Source: Falsiroseomonas ponticola (lineage in GTDB: Bacteria > Pseudomonadota > Alphaproteobacteria > Acetobacterales > Acetobacteraceae). From it: 64,000 nucleotides of DNA. Shown piece by piece: positions 16,036 through 24,510 of the stretch. The position numbers and the translations under genes are program-made. The stretch is from NCBI RefSeq assembly GCF_016805305.1, contig NZ_JAERQN010000014.1:1-64000 (forward strand), written 5' to 3'. The notes below the pieces were generated by a model. That model ran no database searches. It had not been told where the DNA came from and saw nothing but the letters and a program-made list of their open reading frames with translations. Each line of letters begins with the position of its first letter. Positions within the stretch are counted from its first letter, which is position 1.

Positions 16036-16083
16036 CCGGGGGCCGCCACGGCCCCCGGCGGGGTCCAGGGGCAGCGCCCCTGG
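16036..16083. repeat. Paired-hairpin palindromic element (copy B)
   Basis: A 10-bp stem (CCGGGGGCCG with CGGCCCCCGG, 16036-16058) is followed by CCAGGGGC/GCCCCTGG (16065-16083). The second stem is nearly the same as in the element at 13385-13405. It lies between the TIR gene start and the next gene, and the two copies bracket the accessory island. Confidence 0.6.
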
Positions 16084-16194
16084 CCTGCTCTCCCCTGTGT
16101 CATCCCACCCTAGCCCGTTGACGCCCCGCCCCCCCGCTGCCACGTCTTTCGCAACGCTACGCGGGCAAAGACCCGCGCCAACGGGAGTTCGTCC

Positions 16195-17163
16195 ATGCCC
16201 CCTCGCATCACGCGTCGCGCCCTCGCGCTCGCGGCGCTGATCACGCCGGCCATCGCCCGCGCCCAGGACTACCCTTCGCGCCCTGTCCGCATCGTCGCCC
16301 CCGTCGCGCCGGGCGGGTCCACGGACCTCATCGGGCGTGTCCTGGCGGAGGAACTGAACCGCCGCTCACTGGGGCAATTCTTCGTGGAGAATCGCCCCGG
16401 TGCCGGTTCCAACCTGGCCTATGCCCATGTCGCGACGCAGCCGGCGGATGGCCACACGCTGCTGATCGGGCTGGACAGCCTCACGGTGAACCCGACGCTC
16501 TACAACCGGGTGGAGTACGACCCCGTCGCCTCCTTCGCGCCGGTCACCTTGATGGCGCGCATCCCGCATATCCTGGTCACGCATCTCCGCAGCCCCATCA
16601 ATGACTTCGCGGAGTTCATGCGCATCGCGACGGCGGAGCCGGACCGGCTGAATGTCGCGGTCTCCGGCATCGGCTCCGGCGGGCATCTGAGCGGCGCCGT
16701 CATCCAGCACCAGACGCGCGCGCGCTGGACCATCGTGCCGTATCGCGGCGGTGCGACGCCGATCAACGACCTCATCGCCGGCAATGTCGATGCCGCCTTC
16801 GTCACGCTGGGTGCGGTCATCGGCCATGTTCGCGGCGGGCGGCTGCGTGCGCTCGCCATCACCACGCCGAACCGTTTTCCGCTGTTGCCGGATGTGCCGA
16901 CGGTCGCGGAGGTTGCGCTGCCTGGCTACGATGTCCCGAACTGGTACGGCATGCTGGCGCCGGCCGGTACGCCCGCGCCCATCGTCGCCAGGCTCAACAC
17001 GATCATCAACGATGCGCTCACGGAGCCTCGCGTCCGCGCCACGCTGCTCGACAATGGGTTCGAGATCGTGGGCGGCCCGCCGGAGGTCCTGGGCACCCTG
17101 ATCCGGGAGAGTGTCCCCCGCTGGGCCACCCTGGTGCGCGCCGCCAACATGCGCGCGGAATGA
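16195..17163 (+). CDS. Bug/TctC-type periplasmic substrate-binding protein
   Basis: The 322-residue protein has a Tat-like or Sec signal (TRRALALAALITPAIARAQ) and the hallmarks of the Bug (TctC) family: YPSRPVRIVAPVAPGGSTDL at the mature N-terminus, FFVENRPGAGSNLAYAHVA, YRGGATPINDLIAGNVD and PLLPDVPTVAEVALPGYDV. These proteins bind carboxylates such as citrate, nicotinate or aromatic acids for tripartite transporters, but many Bug genes are orphans, as here where no TctA/TctB membrane genes are seen. Its stop overlaps a possible start of the hydrolase gene, so the ligand may be related to that enzyme's substrate. Confidence 0.9.
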   Translation: MPPRITRRALALAALITPAIARAQDYPSRPVRIVAPVAPGGSTDLIGRVLAEELNRRSLGQFFVENRPGAGSNLAYAHVATQPADGHTLLIGLDSLTVNPTLYNRVEYDPVASFAPVTLMARIPHILVTHLRSPINDFAEFMRIATAEPDRLNVAVSGIGSGGHLSGAVIQHQTRARWTIVPYRGGATPINDLIAGNVDAAFVTLGAVIGHVRGGRLRALAITTPNRFPLLPDVPTVAEVALPGYDVPNWYGMLAPAGTPAPIVARLNTIINDALTEPRVRATLLDNGFEIVGGPPEVLGTLIRESVPRWATLVRAANMRAE

Positions 17164-17180
17164 AGGAGAGAATGCGAGAC

Positions 17181-18083
17181 ATGCCCGAGATCATTGCCGA
17201 GGATCATTGGACGCAGCGGGATGGCATCAAGCTGTCCGTCTATCGCAAGCGCCTGGCCTCGGCCCCCGCCGATGCGCCCGTCTTCATGCTGGTCCATGGC
17301 AGCAGCTTCGGCGGCAAGAACGGCTTCGACCTGCAGGTCCCCGGCAAGCCCGGCTATTCCTTCATGGATGAATTCGCGCAGCGCGGCTTCGATGTCTGGA
17401 CCTTCGACTTCGAGGGTTATGGCCGCTCCGCCCGCACCCCGGGCTATTCCGGCTTCGACACCGCGGTGGCCGATACGCATGCGGCGATGGAGGTCGTGAC
17501 CAGGGTCACCGGCCAGTCCCGCGTCGCCTTCTATGGCAGCTCCTCCGGCGCCATCCGCGCGGCCTTGTACGCGGAGGCGAAGCCCGATCGCGTCAGCCGC
17601 CTCATCCTGGATGCCTATGTCTGGACCGGCTGGCAGGCGCCGACCTTGATCGCGCGGCGGCGGAACATCGCGAAGTGGCGGGACACGAATTGCCGCCCGA
17701 TCAACCAGGCCTTCTTCCACACCATCTTCAACCGCGACCATCCCGGCACGTCGGAGGAAGGTGTCGCCGATGCCCTGGCCGCGGCGGAGCTGGCCGATGG
17801 CAACACCGTGCCGAACGGCACCTATCTCGACATGTGCTCCATCCTGCCGGTGAACGACCCCGCCAAGATCACCTGCCCCACGCTGATCCTCCGCGGGGAG
17901 CATGACGGCATCGCGACCGAGAAGGATCTTCTCGAATTCTACAGCGGCCTCGGCACCACGGACCGTCAGTTCGCGGTGCTGCCGGGCATGGCGCATGTCA
18001 GCTACCTCGGGAAGAACCGCGCCATCTTCCACCACGCGGTCCACAGCTTCCTGACCGCCCCGTCCCGCACCGACACCCACTGA
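17181..18083 (+). CDS. Alpha/beta-fold hydrolase
   Basis: The 300-residue enzyme has the alpha/beta hydrolase order: the oxyanion region MLVHGSSFGGKNG (37-49), the nucleophile elbow YGSSSGA with Ser121, a late acid in LRGEHDGIATE and the catalytic His in GMAHVSYLG. The substrate cannot be predicted. The ATG at 17181 is preferred because AAGGAGAG is about ten bases upstream, but an ATG at 17160 overlapping the stop of the binding-protein gene is also possible. The tight linkage with the Bug protein suggests a scavenging pathway for an ester or acid. Confidence 0.85.
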   Translation: MPEIIAEDHWTQRDGIKLSVYRKRLASAPADAPVFMLVHGSSFGGKNGFDLQVPGKPGYSFMDEFAQRGFDVWTFDFEGYGRSARTPGYSGFDTAVADTHAAMEVVTRVTGQSRVAFYGSSSGAIRAALYAEAKPDRVSRLILDAYVWTGWQAPTLIARRRNIAKWRDTNCRPINQAFFHTIFNRDHPGTSEEGVADALAAAELADGNTVPNGTYLDMCSILPVNDPAKITCPTLILRGEHDGIATEKDLLEFYSGLGTTDRQFAVLPGMAHVSYLGKNRAIFHHAVHSFLTAPSRTDTH

Positions 18084-18102
18084 CCTGGTGGGGGAGGGGG
18101 GT

Positions 18103-18786
18103 TCAGCCGAACACCTCTCCCCAGGCCGCCATCAGGGCGCTGTCCGCCTCCTCCATCGTGGCCAGCACGCCGAGCCGGTGCAGGCTCGTCACCCCCAGCC
18201 CCTGCTCTGCGATCCCGCAGGGCACGATGCCGCCGAAATGGCTCAGCTCCGGGTCCACGTTCAGCGCGACGCCGTGCCAGGACACCCAGCGCGTGACGCG
18301 CACGCCGATGGCGCCGATCTTGTCCTCGGTCCCCCGCGCGCGATCGACCACCCAGATGCCGACGCGCCCCTCCCGCCGCTCCCCCTTCACGCCGAAGCGG
18401 TCGAGGGCGCGGATCATCCATTCCTCCAGCCCATGGACGAAGGCCCGCACATCCCGCGCCCGCACCGTGCCGTGGTCCCGGTTGAGGTCGAGCATGACAT
18501 AGCCCGTCCGCTGCCCCGGCCCGTGATAGGTCCATTGCCCCCCGCGCCCGGCGGCGACCGCCGGGAAGCGCGTCTCCAGCAGATCCTCCGGCCTGGCGGA
18601 GGTGCCGGCCGTGTAGGTGGCCTCATGCTCCACCAGCCACACCGCCTCCGGCTGCTCGCCCGCGCGGATGGCGGCGACACGCGCCTCCATGGCGGCCAGC
18701 GCCTCGGTATAGGGAAGCTGGCCGGGGCTGATCCGCCATTCCAGTGCGGAACCGGGCGGGGGGGGCGTTGTCGGGGGCGCTGTCAT
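18103..18786 (-). CDS. lipB: Octanoyltransferase (lipoate biosynthesis)
   Basis: LipB moves octanoyl groups from acyl carrier protein to the lipoyl domains of 2-oxoacid dehydrogenases. The 227-residue sequence has the signature [12 protein letters not shown] (81-92), the paired active-site residues Lys156 in [10 protein letters not shown] and Cys190 in IVPCGI, and normal length. The first 14 residues are a proline/threonine-rich extension. Its 5' end overlaps, on the opposite strand, the promoter of tRNA-Leu. It converges with the hydrolase gene across 19 bases. Confidence 0.95.
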   Translation of the reverse strand: MTAPPTTPPPPGSALEWRISPGQLPYTEALAAMEARVAAIRAGEQPEAVWLVEHEATYTAGTSARPEDLLETRFPAVAAGRGGQWTYHGPGQRTGYVMLDLNRDHGTVRARDVRAFVHGLEEWMIRALDRFGVKGERREGRVGIWVVDRARGTEDKIGAIGVRVTRWVSWHGVALNVDPELSHFGGIVPCGIAEQGLGVTSLHRLGVLATMEEADSALMAAWGEVFG

Positions 18787-18795
18787 CGGTTATAG
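18768..18795 (+). promoter_or_regulatory. Promoter of tRNA-Leu
   Basis: TTGTCG (18768-18773) and TTATAG (18790-18795), 16 bases apart, lie about 20 bases before the mature tRNA 5' end. Sequence match only. Confidence 0.55.
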
Positions 18796-18815
18796 CGCGG
18801 GCCTCTACCCGATAT

Positions 18816-18901
18816 GCGGTCGTGGCGGAATGGTAGACGCGCCAGCTTGAGGTGCTGGTGGGGGCAACCCCGTGGAAGTTCGAATCTTCTCGACCGCACC
18901 A
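18816..18901 (+). tRNA. tRNA-Leu (anticodon GAG), CCA encoded
   Basis: The acceptor stem GCGGTCG (18816-18822) pairs with CGACCGC (18891-18897), followed by A and encoded CCA. The anticodon stem CCAGC/GCTGG encloses the loop TTGAGGT, giving anticodon GAG for CUC leucine codons. A long variable arm (GGGGGCAACCCC) and the TTCGAAT T-loop confirm a class II leucine tRNA of 86 bases. Confidence 0.95.
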
Positions 18902-18923
18902 TCCTCGCGATGGTTCTCACGCC

Positions 18924-18956
18924 AAAGGCCCCGCCGGCATGCCGGACGGGGCCTTT
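18924..18956. terminator. Terminator after tRNA-Leu
   Basis: AAAGGCCCCG (18924-18933) pairs with CGGGGCCTTT (18947-18956) around a loop that is itself palindromic (CCGGCATGCCGG). It is symmetrical with A/T at both ends and can serve the tRNA and the convergent VOC gene. Confidence 0.8.
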
Positions 18957-18963
18957 GTGGTTC

Positions 18964-19455
18964 TCAACGGGCCGCCTTCGCCGCCTGCCAGGCCGCCAGC
19001 TTCGCCCGCGCGCCATTGGTCCGCGGGTCCATCGCCGCGTCATGCGCCGGCGTCTTCGCCGTCAGCTCGATCACATAGCCATTGGGGTCGCGGAAGTAGA
19101 TGGACTTGATGACCCCATGGTCGGACGGCCCCCGCGTCTCCACGCCGGAGGCCCGGCCCTTCGCCAGCATCGCCTCCAGCGTCTCCATGGAGACTTCCAT
19201 GGCCAGGTGCAGGTCGAAATCGTGCTGGTCGTGGAAGTCGAAGGGGCTGTCGGGCACCTCGAAGAAGGCGAGGTAGCTGCCATCCGCCAGCCGGTAGAAG
19301 GTGTGCAGCACCTGCGCCGTGCGGCCGGTGGCGGTGGTGCCGATCGGCATCGCCTCCGCCAGCTCCAGGCCCAGGAACTCCTCGTAGAATTTCCGGGTCT
19401 CCTCGGAATCCCGGCAGCGATAGGCGATGTGGTGGTAGCCCAGGATCGCGCCCAT
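18964..19455 (-). CDS. VOC (glyoxalase/dioxygenase superfamily) metalloenzyme
   Basis: The 163-residue protein has the paired beta-alpha-beta-beta-beta fold of the vicinal-oxygen-chelate family: LGYHHIAYRCRDSEETRKFY at the start with a metal-ligand His, the LHLAMEV strand with another His, and SIYFRDPNGYVIELTAK with the ligand Glu near the end. The reaction is unknown; glyoxalase, dioxygenase or fosfomycin-type chemistry are all possible for the superfamily. The start ATG overlaps the stop of the glutathione transferase gene (TGATG), implying coupled expression and perhaps joint detoxification of electrophiles. Confidence 0.82.
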   Translation of the reverse strand: MGAILGYHHIAYRCRDSEETRKFYEEFLGLELAEAMPIGTTATGRTAQVLHTFYRLADGSYLAFFEVPDSPFDFHDQHDFDLHLAMEVSMETLEAMLAKGRASGVETRGPSDHGVIKSIYFRDPNGYVIELTAKTPAHDAAMDPRTNGARAKLAAWQAAKAAR

Positions 19456-20123
19456 CACGCGGCCGCCTTCGACAGCACATGGTCCCGCCAGCCTTCCCAG
19501 GCCGCGTGCCCCGCCTTCCAGCCGGGCCTGGCCTTCATCGCCGCGATCCAGCGCTGCACCCGGGGGTAGGGGGCGTAGTCGAAGCGCGCCATCTCCCCCA
19601 GCGTCGCATAGGCCACGCCCATGTAGTCCGCCAGGTTGGGCTCCGCCCCGCCGAGGTAGGGCCCCGGATCCTTCAGCATGTCGGCATCCAGGATGCGCAT
19701 GAACCGCTCCCCCTTCGCCGTGCAGCGGGCATTCACCACCGCCTGCACCGCCGGATCCTCGAAGGCCATGTGCGGCATGATCCGCGGATACATCGCGCCG
19801 TAGCAGAATTCGCGGGAGAAGCCGGTGTTGAACCAGTCCAGCTGCTCATCGACGCGCGCCCGCGCGCGGGCGTCCCTCGGATAGGCCGGGCTCTCCGCCA
19901 GCGTGGCCAAGTAGCGCAGGATCGCCGCATTCTCCGTCAGGATGAAGTCGCCATCCTCCAGCGTCGGCACCTGCTGCGTCGGGTTCTTCCGGGTATAGCC
20001 GGGCCCCACATGCTCCCCGGTCAGCAGGTCCACCGGCACCAGCTCCAGCGCGATTCCCGCCTCGGCGGCGAACATCTCCACCGGCCGGCAGGTGGTGGAG
20101 CCACTGAAATGATACAGCCGCAT
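19455..20123 (-). CDS. Glutathione S-transferase family protein
   Basis: The 222-residue protein starts MRLYHFSGSTTCRPVEMFAA, a thioredoxin-like N-terminal domain, and has NPTQQVPTLEDGDFILTENAAILRYL, where VPTL (cis-Pro) and the following Glu-Asn form the glutathione site. The C-terminal helical domain contains PNLADYMGVAYATLGEM. Typical substrates are electrophiles or peroxides, but none can be predicted here. The ATG follows AAGGAAATTCC. It precedes the VOC enzyme with overlapping codons. It is divergent from maeB. Confidence 0.9.
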   Translation of the reverse strand: MRLYHFSGSTTCRPVEMFAAEAGIALELVPVDLLTGEHVGPGYTRKNPTQQVPTLEDGDFILTENAAILRYLATLAESPAYPRDARARARVDEQLDWFNTGFSREFCYGAMYPRIMPHMAFEDPAVQAVVNARCTAKGERFMRILDADMLKDPGPYLGGAEPNLADYMGVAYATLGEMARFDYAPYPRVQRWIAAMKARPGWKAGHAAWEGWRDHVLSKAAA

Positions 20124-20255
20124 GGAATTTCCTTCTCTCCGCCCCGGCCCTGTATCGCCCGCCGGCGCGTCCCCTGCCAAGCGCAACCGATTGCCCCGCG
20201 AACCCCGGTCGCGCCCCGCGAGCATCTCCCCTAAGGTAAAGGTGGAGGTGAATTG

Positions 20256-22535
20256 ATGGACGAGGATTTCCGCAAGGCCGCGCTGGACTATCACCGCCTG
20301 CCAAGGCCGGGGAAGCTGAGCGTCGAGCCGACCAAGCGCATGGCCACCCAGCGTGACCTGGGGCTCGCCTATTCGCCCGGCGTCGCCGCGGCTTGCGAGG
20401 AGATCGCGAAGGACCCCGACACCGCCTTCGAATACACCTCCCGCGGCAACATGGTCGCCGTCATCACCAACGGCACGGCGGTGCTGGGCCTGGGCTCCAT
20501 CGGGGCGCTCGCCTCCAAGCCGGTGATGGAGGGCAAGGCCGTCCTCTTCAAGAAGTTCGCCGGCATCGATTCCATCGACCTCGAGATCGAGCAGCGCGAC
20601 CCGCAGAAATTCATCGACGCCGTCGCCGTCCTCGAACCCAGCTTCGGCGCCATCAACCTCGAGGACATCAAGGCCCCCGAGTGCTTCGAGATCGAGCGCA
20701 CGCTGCGGGAGCGGATGAAGATCCCCGTCTTCCATGACGACCAGCACGGCACGGCCATCATCGTCGCCGCCGCGGTCCGCAACGGCCTGCTGCTGCAGGG
20801 CAAGCGGCTGGAGGATGTGCGCCTGGTCAATACCGGCGGCGGCGCCGCCGCCATTGCCTGCCTCGACCTGCTGGTGGCCATGGGGCTGCGGCGGGAGAAC
20901 GTGACGATCTGCGACATCGATGGCGTGGTCTGGAAGGGGCGCCCGAACACGGACCCCTACAAGGCCGCCTATGCGCAGGACACCAACGCCCGCACCCTGC
21001 AGGATGCGCTTCCCGGCGCCGATGTCTTCCTCGGCCTCTCCGCGCCCCGCATCCTGAAGGCGGAATGGCTGCCCCTGCTGGCGCCGAAGCCGCTGGTCCT
21101 GGCGCTCGCCAATCCCGAGCCCGAGATCCTGCCGGAGGCCGTCCGCGCCGCCCGCCCGGACGCCATCGTGGCGACGGGCCGGACGGACTACCCGAACCAG
21201 GTCAACAACGTCCTCTGCTTCCCCTTCATCTTCCGCGGCGCGCTGGATGCCGGCGCCACCACGATCAACGAGGCGATGAAGGTCGCCGCCGCCGACGCCA
21301 TCGCGGCGCTCGCCCGGATGGAGGCGAGCGAGGTCGTGGCCGCGGCCTATGGCGGCAGCGCCCCCACCTTCGGGCCGGACTACATCATCCCGAAGCCCTT
21401 CGACCCCCGCCTGATCCTGGAGATCGCCCCCGCGGTCGCCAAGGCGGCGATGGATACCGGCGTCGCCCGCCGCCCCATCGCCGACATGCAGAAATACCGG
21501 CATGAGCTGGAGCGCTTCGTCTTCCGCTCCGGCAACCTCATGCGCCCGGTCTTCGAGGCCGCGCGCAAGCGCCTCTCCCGCGTCGTCTATGCCGAGGGCG
21601 AGGATGAGCGGACGCTGCGCGCCGTGCAGACCGTGCTGGACGAAGGGCTCGCCGAGCCCATCGTCATCGGCCGCCGCGACGTCATCGCCGCCAAGGCCCG
21701 CGCCATGGGCCTGCGCATGGATTTTTCGGAGTCCGTCCGCATCATGGACCCGGCGGCGGATGAGGCGACCTTCGCGCCACTGGTGAAGCTGTACCAGGAG
21801 AAGGTGGGAAGGCGGGGGATCCCGCCCGATGCCGCGGGGCGCCGCGTGGGCAACCGCCCGACCGTCGCCGCCGCGCTGCTGCTGGAAGCCGGCCTTGCGG
21901 ATGCCTGCCTCTGTGGCGGCACCGGCGACTGGTTCCGCCACTGGCACCACGCCTTCGACGTGATCGGCAAGCGGGCGGAGGTGGACCGCGTCTATGCCCT
22001 CTCCGCCCTCATCGTCCCGAACGGCCACCTCTTCTTCGTGGACACCCACCTCACGGTGGATCCGACCGCCAAGCAGATCGTGGACATGACGCTGCTGGCC
22101 GCCGAGCAGATCCGCGCCTTTGGCCTGGCCCCCAAGGCCGCGCTGCTGTCGCATTCCAGCTTCGGCGCCTCCGGCGCGCCCTCCGCCCGCAAGATGCGGG
22201 AAGCGCTGCGCCTGCTGCGCGAACGCGCCCCGGATTTCGAGGTGGATGGCGAGATGCACGCCGACGCCGCCCTCGTCCCCGCCATCCGGGACCGCGCCGT
22301 GGCCGACAGCACGCTGACCGATGCCGCGAATCTGCTGGTGATGCCGAGCCTCGATGCCGCCAACATCGCCTTCAACCTGCTGAAGGCGGCCGGGGAGGGG
22401 CTTCAGGTCGGCCCCATGCTGCTCGGCATGGCCAAGCCCATCCATGTTCTGGTGCCAAGCGTGACCGCCCGCGGCATCGTCAACATGACGGCGCTCGCGG
22501 CGGCGCAGGCGAACGGGATGCTGGTGGTGGGGTAG
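20256..22535 (+). CDS. maeB: NADP-dependent malic enzyme with C-terminal phosphotransacetylase-like domain
   Basis: The 759-residue protein decarboxylates malate to pyruvate and reduces NADP+. Residues 1-430 are the malic enzyme part: [31 protein letters not shown] (metal and substrate), and the dinucleotide loop [16 protein letters not shown]. Residues 430-759 resemble phosphotransacetylase ([20 protein letters not shown]), a domain that in MaeB regulates rather than catalyses acetyl transfer, often through acetyl-CoA. Length is normal for MaeB. The ATG at 20256 follows GGAGGTGAATTG; an adjacent TTG is ignored. Together with the transhydrogenase it provides NADPH. Confidence 0.95.
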   Translation: MDEDFRKAALDYHRLPRPGKLSVEPTKRMATQRDLGLAYSPGVAAACEEIAKDPDTAFEYTSRGNMVAVITNGTAVLGLGSIGALASKPVMEGKAVLFKKFAGIDSIDLEIEQRDPQKFIDAVAVLEPSFGAINLEDIKAPECFEIERTLRERMKIPVFHDDQHGTAIIVAAAVRNGLLLQGKRLEDVRLVNTGGGAAAIACLDLLVAMGLRRENVTICDIDGVVWKGRPNTDPYKAAYAQDTNARTLQDALPGADVFLGLSAPRILKAEWLPLLAPKPLVLALANPEPEILPEAVRAARPDAIVATGRTDYPNQVNNVLCFPFIFRGALDAGATTINEAMKVAAADAIAALARMEASEVVAAAYGGSAPTFGPDYIIPKPFDPRLILEIAPAVAKAAMDTGVARRPIADMQKYRHELERFVFRSGNLMRPVFEAARKRLSRVVYAEGEDERTLRAVQTVLDEGLAEPIVIGRRDVIAAKARAMGLRMDFSESVRIMDPAADEATFAPLVKLYQEKVGRRGIPPDAAGRRVGNRPTVAAALLLEAGLADACLCGGTGDWFRHWHHAFDVIGKRAEVDRVYALSALIVPNGHLFFVDTHLTVDPTAKQIVDMTLLAAEQIRAFGLAPKAALLSHSSFGASGAPSARKMREALRLLRERAPDFEVDGEMHADAALVPAIRDRAVADSTLTDAANLLVMPSLDAANIAFNLLKAAGEGLQVGPMLLGMAKPIHVLVPSVTARGIVNMTALAAAQANGMLVVG

Positions 22536-22588
22536 GGGGGGCGGGCGGGCGGCGCGGGAGGGCGAAGCGCTTCGCGCTGCTGCTCGCC

Positions 22589-23074
22589 ATGCACGCCCTC
22601 GCCGGCTGCGCCACTGGTGATGCCGACTACCTGCTGGACCTTTTCGCCAGCGGCCAAAGGGCTGCGCGGGCAGAGGGTGTGGCACCACGCGAATGGGGCT
22701 GCTGGTTTCGCGATCTGGAAACAATGGAGCCCTGCTTCGTGCAGACTGTCCAGCGGGGCCTGACGAGCGAGTTGACGGCTCGTCTTGGGACAGGCGCCAT
22801 GGATGCGGGGCGTCTCCGTCGCGAGTTCGGCCTCGATTGCGCATCGGCGGCGCCAGCCGGCGCTTGGTCATGCCAACGGCGGTTTGCAGCGCGGATGCGA
22901 TGCGGGCTCCAACCGATGGTCCCGGTGATCCCGGTGATCAATTACGGCCCATGGCGGTCCGGTGTGCAGCACGTCGATATCCGGCCAGGCGCGCCGGGGG
23001 CGGCGCCGGTCGTCGTCAGCCGCCTCGTGATCGACCCGCATCCCGGCGACGACAACACCTGCTCACGCCGGTGA
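22589..23074 (+). CDS. Doubtful lipoprotein-like open frame, start uncertain
   Basis: From the ATG the 161-residue product begins MHALAGCATGDADYLLDL. LAGC is a lipobox, and the codons just before the ATG would read KRFALLLA, so together they form a convincing lipoprotein signal of about 16 residues. Yet no ATG, GTG or TTG precedes that signal in frame; a run of seven G at 22535-22541 lies upstream, where a one-base change would alter the frame. The body (Cys-rich, with CWFRDLETMEPCF and CQRRFAARMRCG) matches nothing I know. It may be a damaged or very poorly started gene. Confidence 0.4.
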   Translation: MHALAGCATGDADYLLDLFASGQRAARAEGVAPREWGCWFRDLETMEPCFVQTVQRGLTSELTARLGTGAMDAGRLRREFGLDCASAAPAGAWSCQRRFAARMRCGLQPMVPVIPVINYGPWRSGVQHVDIRPGAPGAAPVVVSRLVIDPHPGDDNTCSRR

Positions 23075-23173
23075 CCGACCGTCCCGGCAGCGCGTGGCGC
23101 GCTGCGGCAAGCGGGATGTCTGCCAGGGAACCTGATCGAGGCCCGTGACAGGCCGCGACGCGGCGCCCCATCG

Positions 23174-23461
23174 TCACCCCCGGTCCTGCCTTCCGTGCCA
23201 GAGGGGCAGGATCAGCACCCCGCCCCGTGTCACCTCGTAGACAACGATATAAGGGGACAGCGCCACCAATTCGCGCGTCCCCGGAACGCGGCCGGGACGG
23301 CCCCGGTAGGGGAAGGCCTCCAGGCTGTCGGCCGCCAGAACCAGTTCCTGGACGAATTCCTCCGCCAGGTCGGGCCGTTCCTCGGCGAGATAGGCGAAGA
23401 TGCTGTCGAGATCGGCGGCCGCCGCGCGGGACCATCGGACCGGCAGCCCGCCATTCCTCAA
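23174..23461 (-). CDS. ParE/RelE-family toxin
   Basis: The 95-residue protein reads LPVRWSRAAAADLDSIFAYL, then AFPYRGRPGRVPGTRELVAL, SPYIVVYEVTRGGVLILPLWHGRQDR, the ordinary layout of the ParE/RelE superfamily (helix pair, Arg/Gly loop, beta strands, basic C-terminus). ParE-type toxins inhibit gyrase, RelE types cleave mRNA at the ribosome; sequence alone suggests ParE more than RelE. The likely start is a TTG at 23461 whose bases overlap the stop of the antitoxin gene (TTGA), making production dependent on the antitoxin being translated first. Confidence 0.8.
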   Translation of the reverse strand: MRNGGLPVRWSRAAAADLDSIFAYLAEERPDLAEEFVQELVLAADSLEAFPYRGRPGRVPGTRELVALSPYIVVYEVTRGGVLILPLWHGRQDRG

Positions 23462-23637
23462 TCCCGCCGCGCCTTCGTCAGTTCGGTCGTCCGGCGCCGC
23501 GCCTCCGCGATCATGTCCATCATCCGCTGTCGCATGACCTCTTGCGGGATCGTCTCGCCATCGGCGCGCGCCTCGGCGACCGCGGCTTCCAGCAGAAGCC
23601 GCTCGGTCTCGTCCCTCGCGGGGGGGAAGTCGCCCAT
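23458..23637 (-). CDS. Probable antitoxin of the ParE-like toxin
   Basis: This 59-residue frame (MGDFPPARDETERLLLEAAV..., ending LTKARRD) directly precedes the toxin and shares bases with its start, the classic antitoxin position. It is helical and charged with a basic C-terminal end; no named DNA-binding domain is evident, so it could be a shortened ParD-like partner or a different family. GAGGAG is three bases before the ATG. The same frame stays open upstream without another start codon. Evidence for an antitoxin role is mostly context. Confidence 0.6.
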   Translation of the reverse strand: MGDFPPARDETERLLLEAAVAEARADGETIPQEVMRQRMMDMIAEARRRTTELTKARRD

Positions 23638-23781
23638 GCGCTCCTCGATGCCGCCCAGGAACAGAGGATGGGGGCGACCCGGAGCCGATGCAACGCCGGA
23701 CCCGATAGCCCCCAGCCCCGCCGCCGAGAACCCGCACCCATCCGGGGCCCCCGCAAAGCCGCGAAGCGGTTTGGTGGGGAG

Positions 23782-24510
23782 CTACGCCTCCCCCGTCCCC
23801 AGCCACCCCGCCCAATCCGCCCGCCCATTCGCCGCCGCCCGCGCCACCGCCGCCTGGTGGTCATAGGCGATCGCCACCAGTTCGGCGGCAACCAGCCGCC
23901 CTTCCTCCACCTCCAGCACCGCGAAGCGCGCATGCGGCGCGCCCGTCACGCTCGCATGGGCGGGCGGCGTCGGGTCGTCATAGGCCGGCATGCCGACGCT
24001 GCCGGGGTTCACCACCACGCGCCCATCCGGCAATTGCCGGATCGCCGCCTGGTGGCTGTGCGCGCAGAGGATCAGCCCCTCCGCCGTCGGGCCGAGCCGC
24101 GCCGCCACCGCGGCACCCGAAGCCGGCACCAGCCGCCCGCCGGCCACATCCTCCAGCAGATAGGCATCGTCATCGTCGGGCCGCGCATGGAAGGCCAGCA
24201 CGCCGGGCAGGGGGCGCAGATGCACCGGCAGCCCGCCCAGCCCGGCCCGCTCCCCGGCCGTCAGCGCCGCGCCCGCGAAATGGTCGGAAGCCCCGCCGAC
24301 GCCCTCCGCCACCCAGCGGTCATGGTTGCCGCGGAGCGAGGGAATGCCCGCCCCGCGCAGCAGCGCCAGCGTCTCCGCCGGCCAGAGCGGCCCGGACACC
24401 AGGTCGCCGAGGTTCACCACCTCCGCCACCCCCCGCTGCCGCAGCGCGCCCAGCACCGCCTCCAGCGCCACCGCATTGCCGTGGATATCCGCGATCACGC
24501 CGAGCCGCAT
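23782..24510 (-). CDS. Calcineurin-like metallophosphoesterase
   Basis: The 242-residue enzyme has the phosphoesterase motifs in order: GVIADIHGN (4-12), VVNLGDLVSG, LRGNHDRW, and ILCAHSHQ followed by VVNPGSVG. These bind two metal ions. The layout matches the YfcE/MJ0936-like phosphodiesterase group; the substrate (cyclic nucleotide, diadenosine phosphates or other) is unknown. It starts at MRLGVIADIHGN, with AGGAGAGGG eight bases upstream, and overlaps the 3' end of the upstream membrane gene by 16 bases. Confidence 0.9.
   Translation of the reverse strand: MRLGVIADIHGNAVALEAVLGALRQRGVAEVVNLGDLVSGPLWPAETLALLRGAGIPSLRGNHDRWVAEGVGGASDHFAGAALTAGERAGLGGLPVHLRPLPGVLAFHARPDDDDAYLLEDVAGGRLVPASGAAVAARLGPTAEGLILCAHSHQAAIRQLPDGRVVVNPGSVGMPAYDDPTPPAHASVTGAPHARFAVLEVEEGRLVAAELVAIAYDHQAAVARAAANGRADWAGWLGTGEA

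Noticed and set aside
18816-18901. tRNA-Leu as an attachment site for an integrated element
   Set aside because: No integrase gene, no repeated 3' tRNA fragment and ordinary metabolic genes on both sides.
19455-22871. Very long open frame antisense to maeB and beyond (more than 1100 residues)
   Set aside because: Its real part is only the glutathione transferase at 19455-20123. The rest mirrors maeB, whose motifs are all intact; very high GC gives few stop codons in reversed frames.
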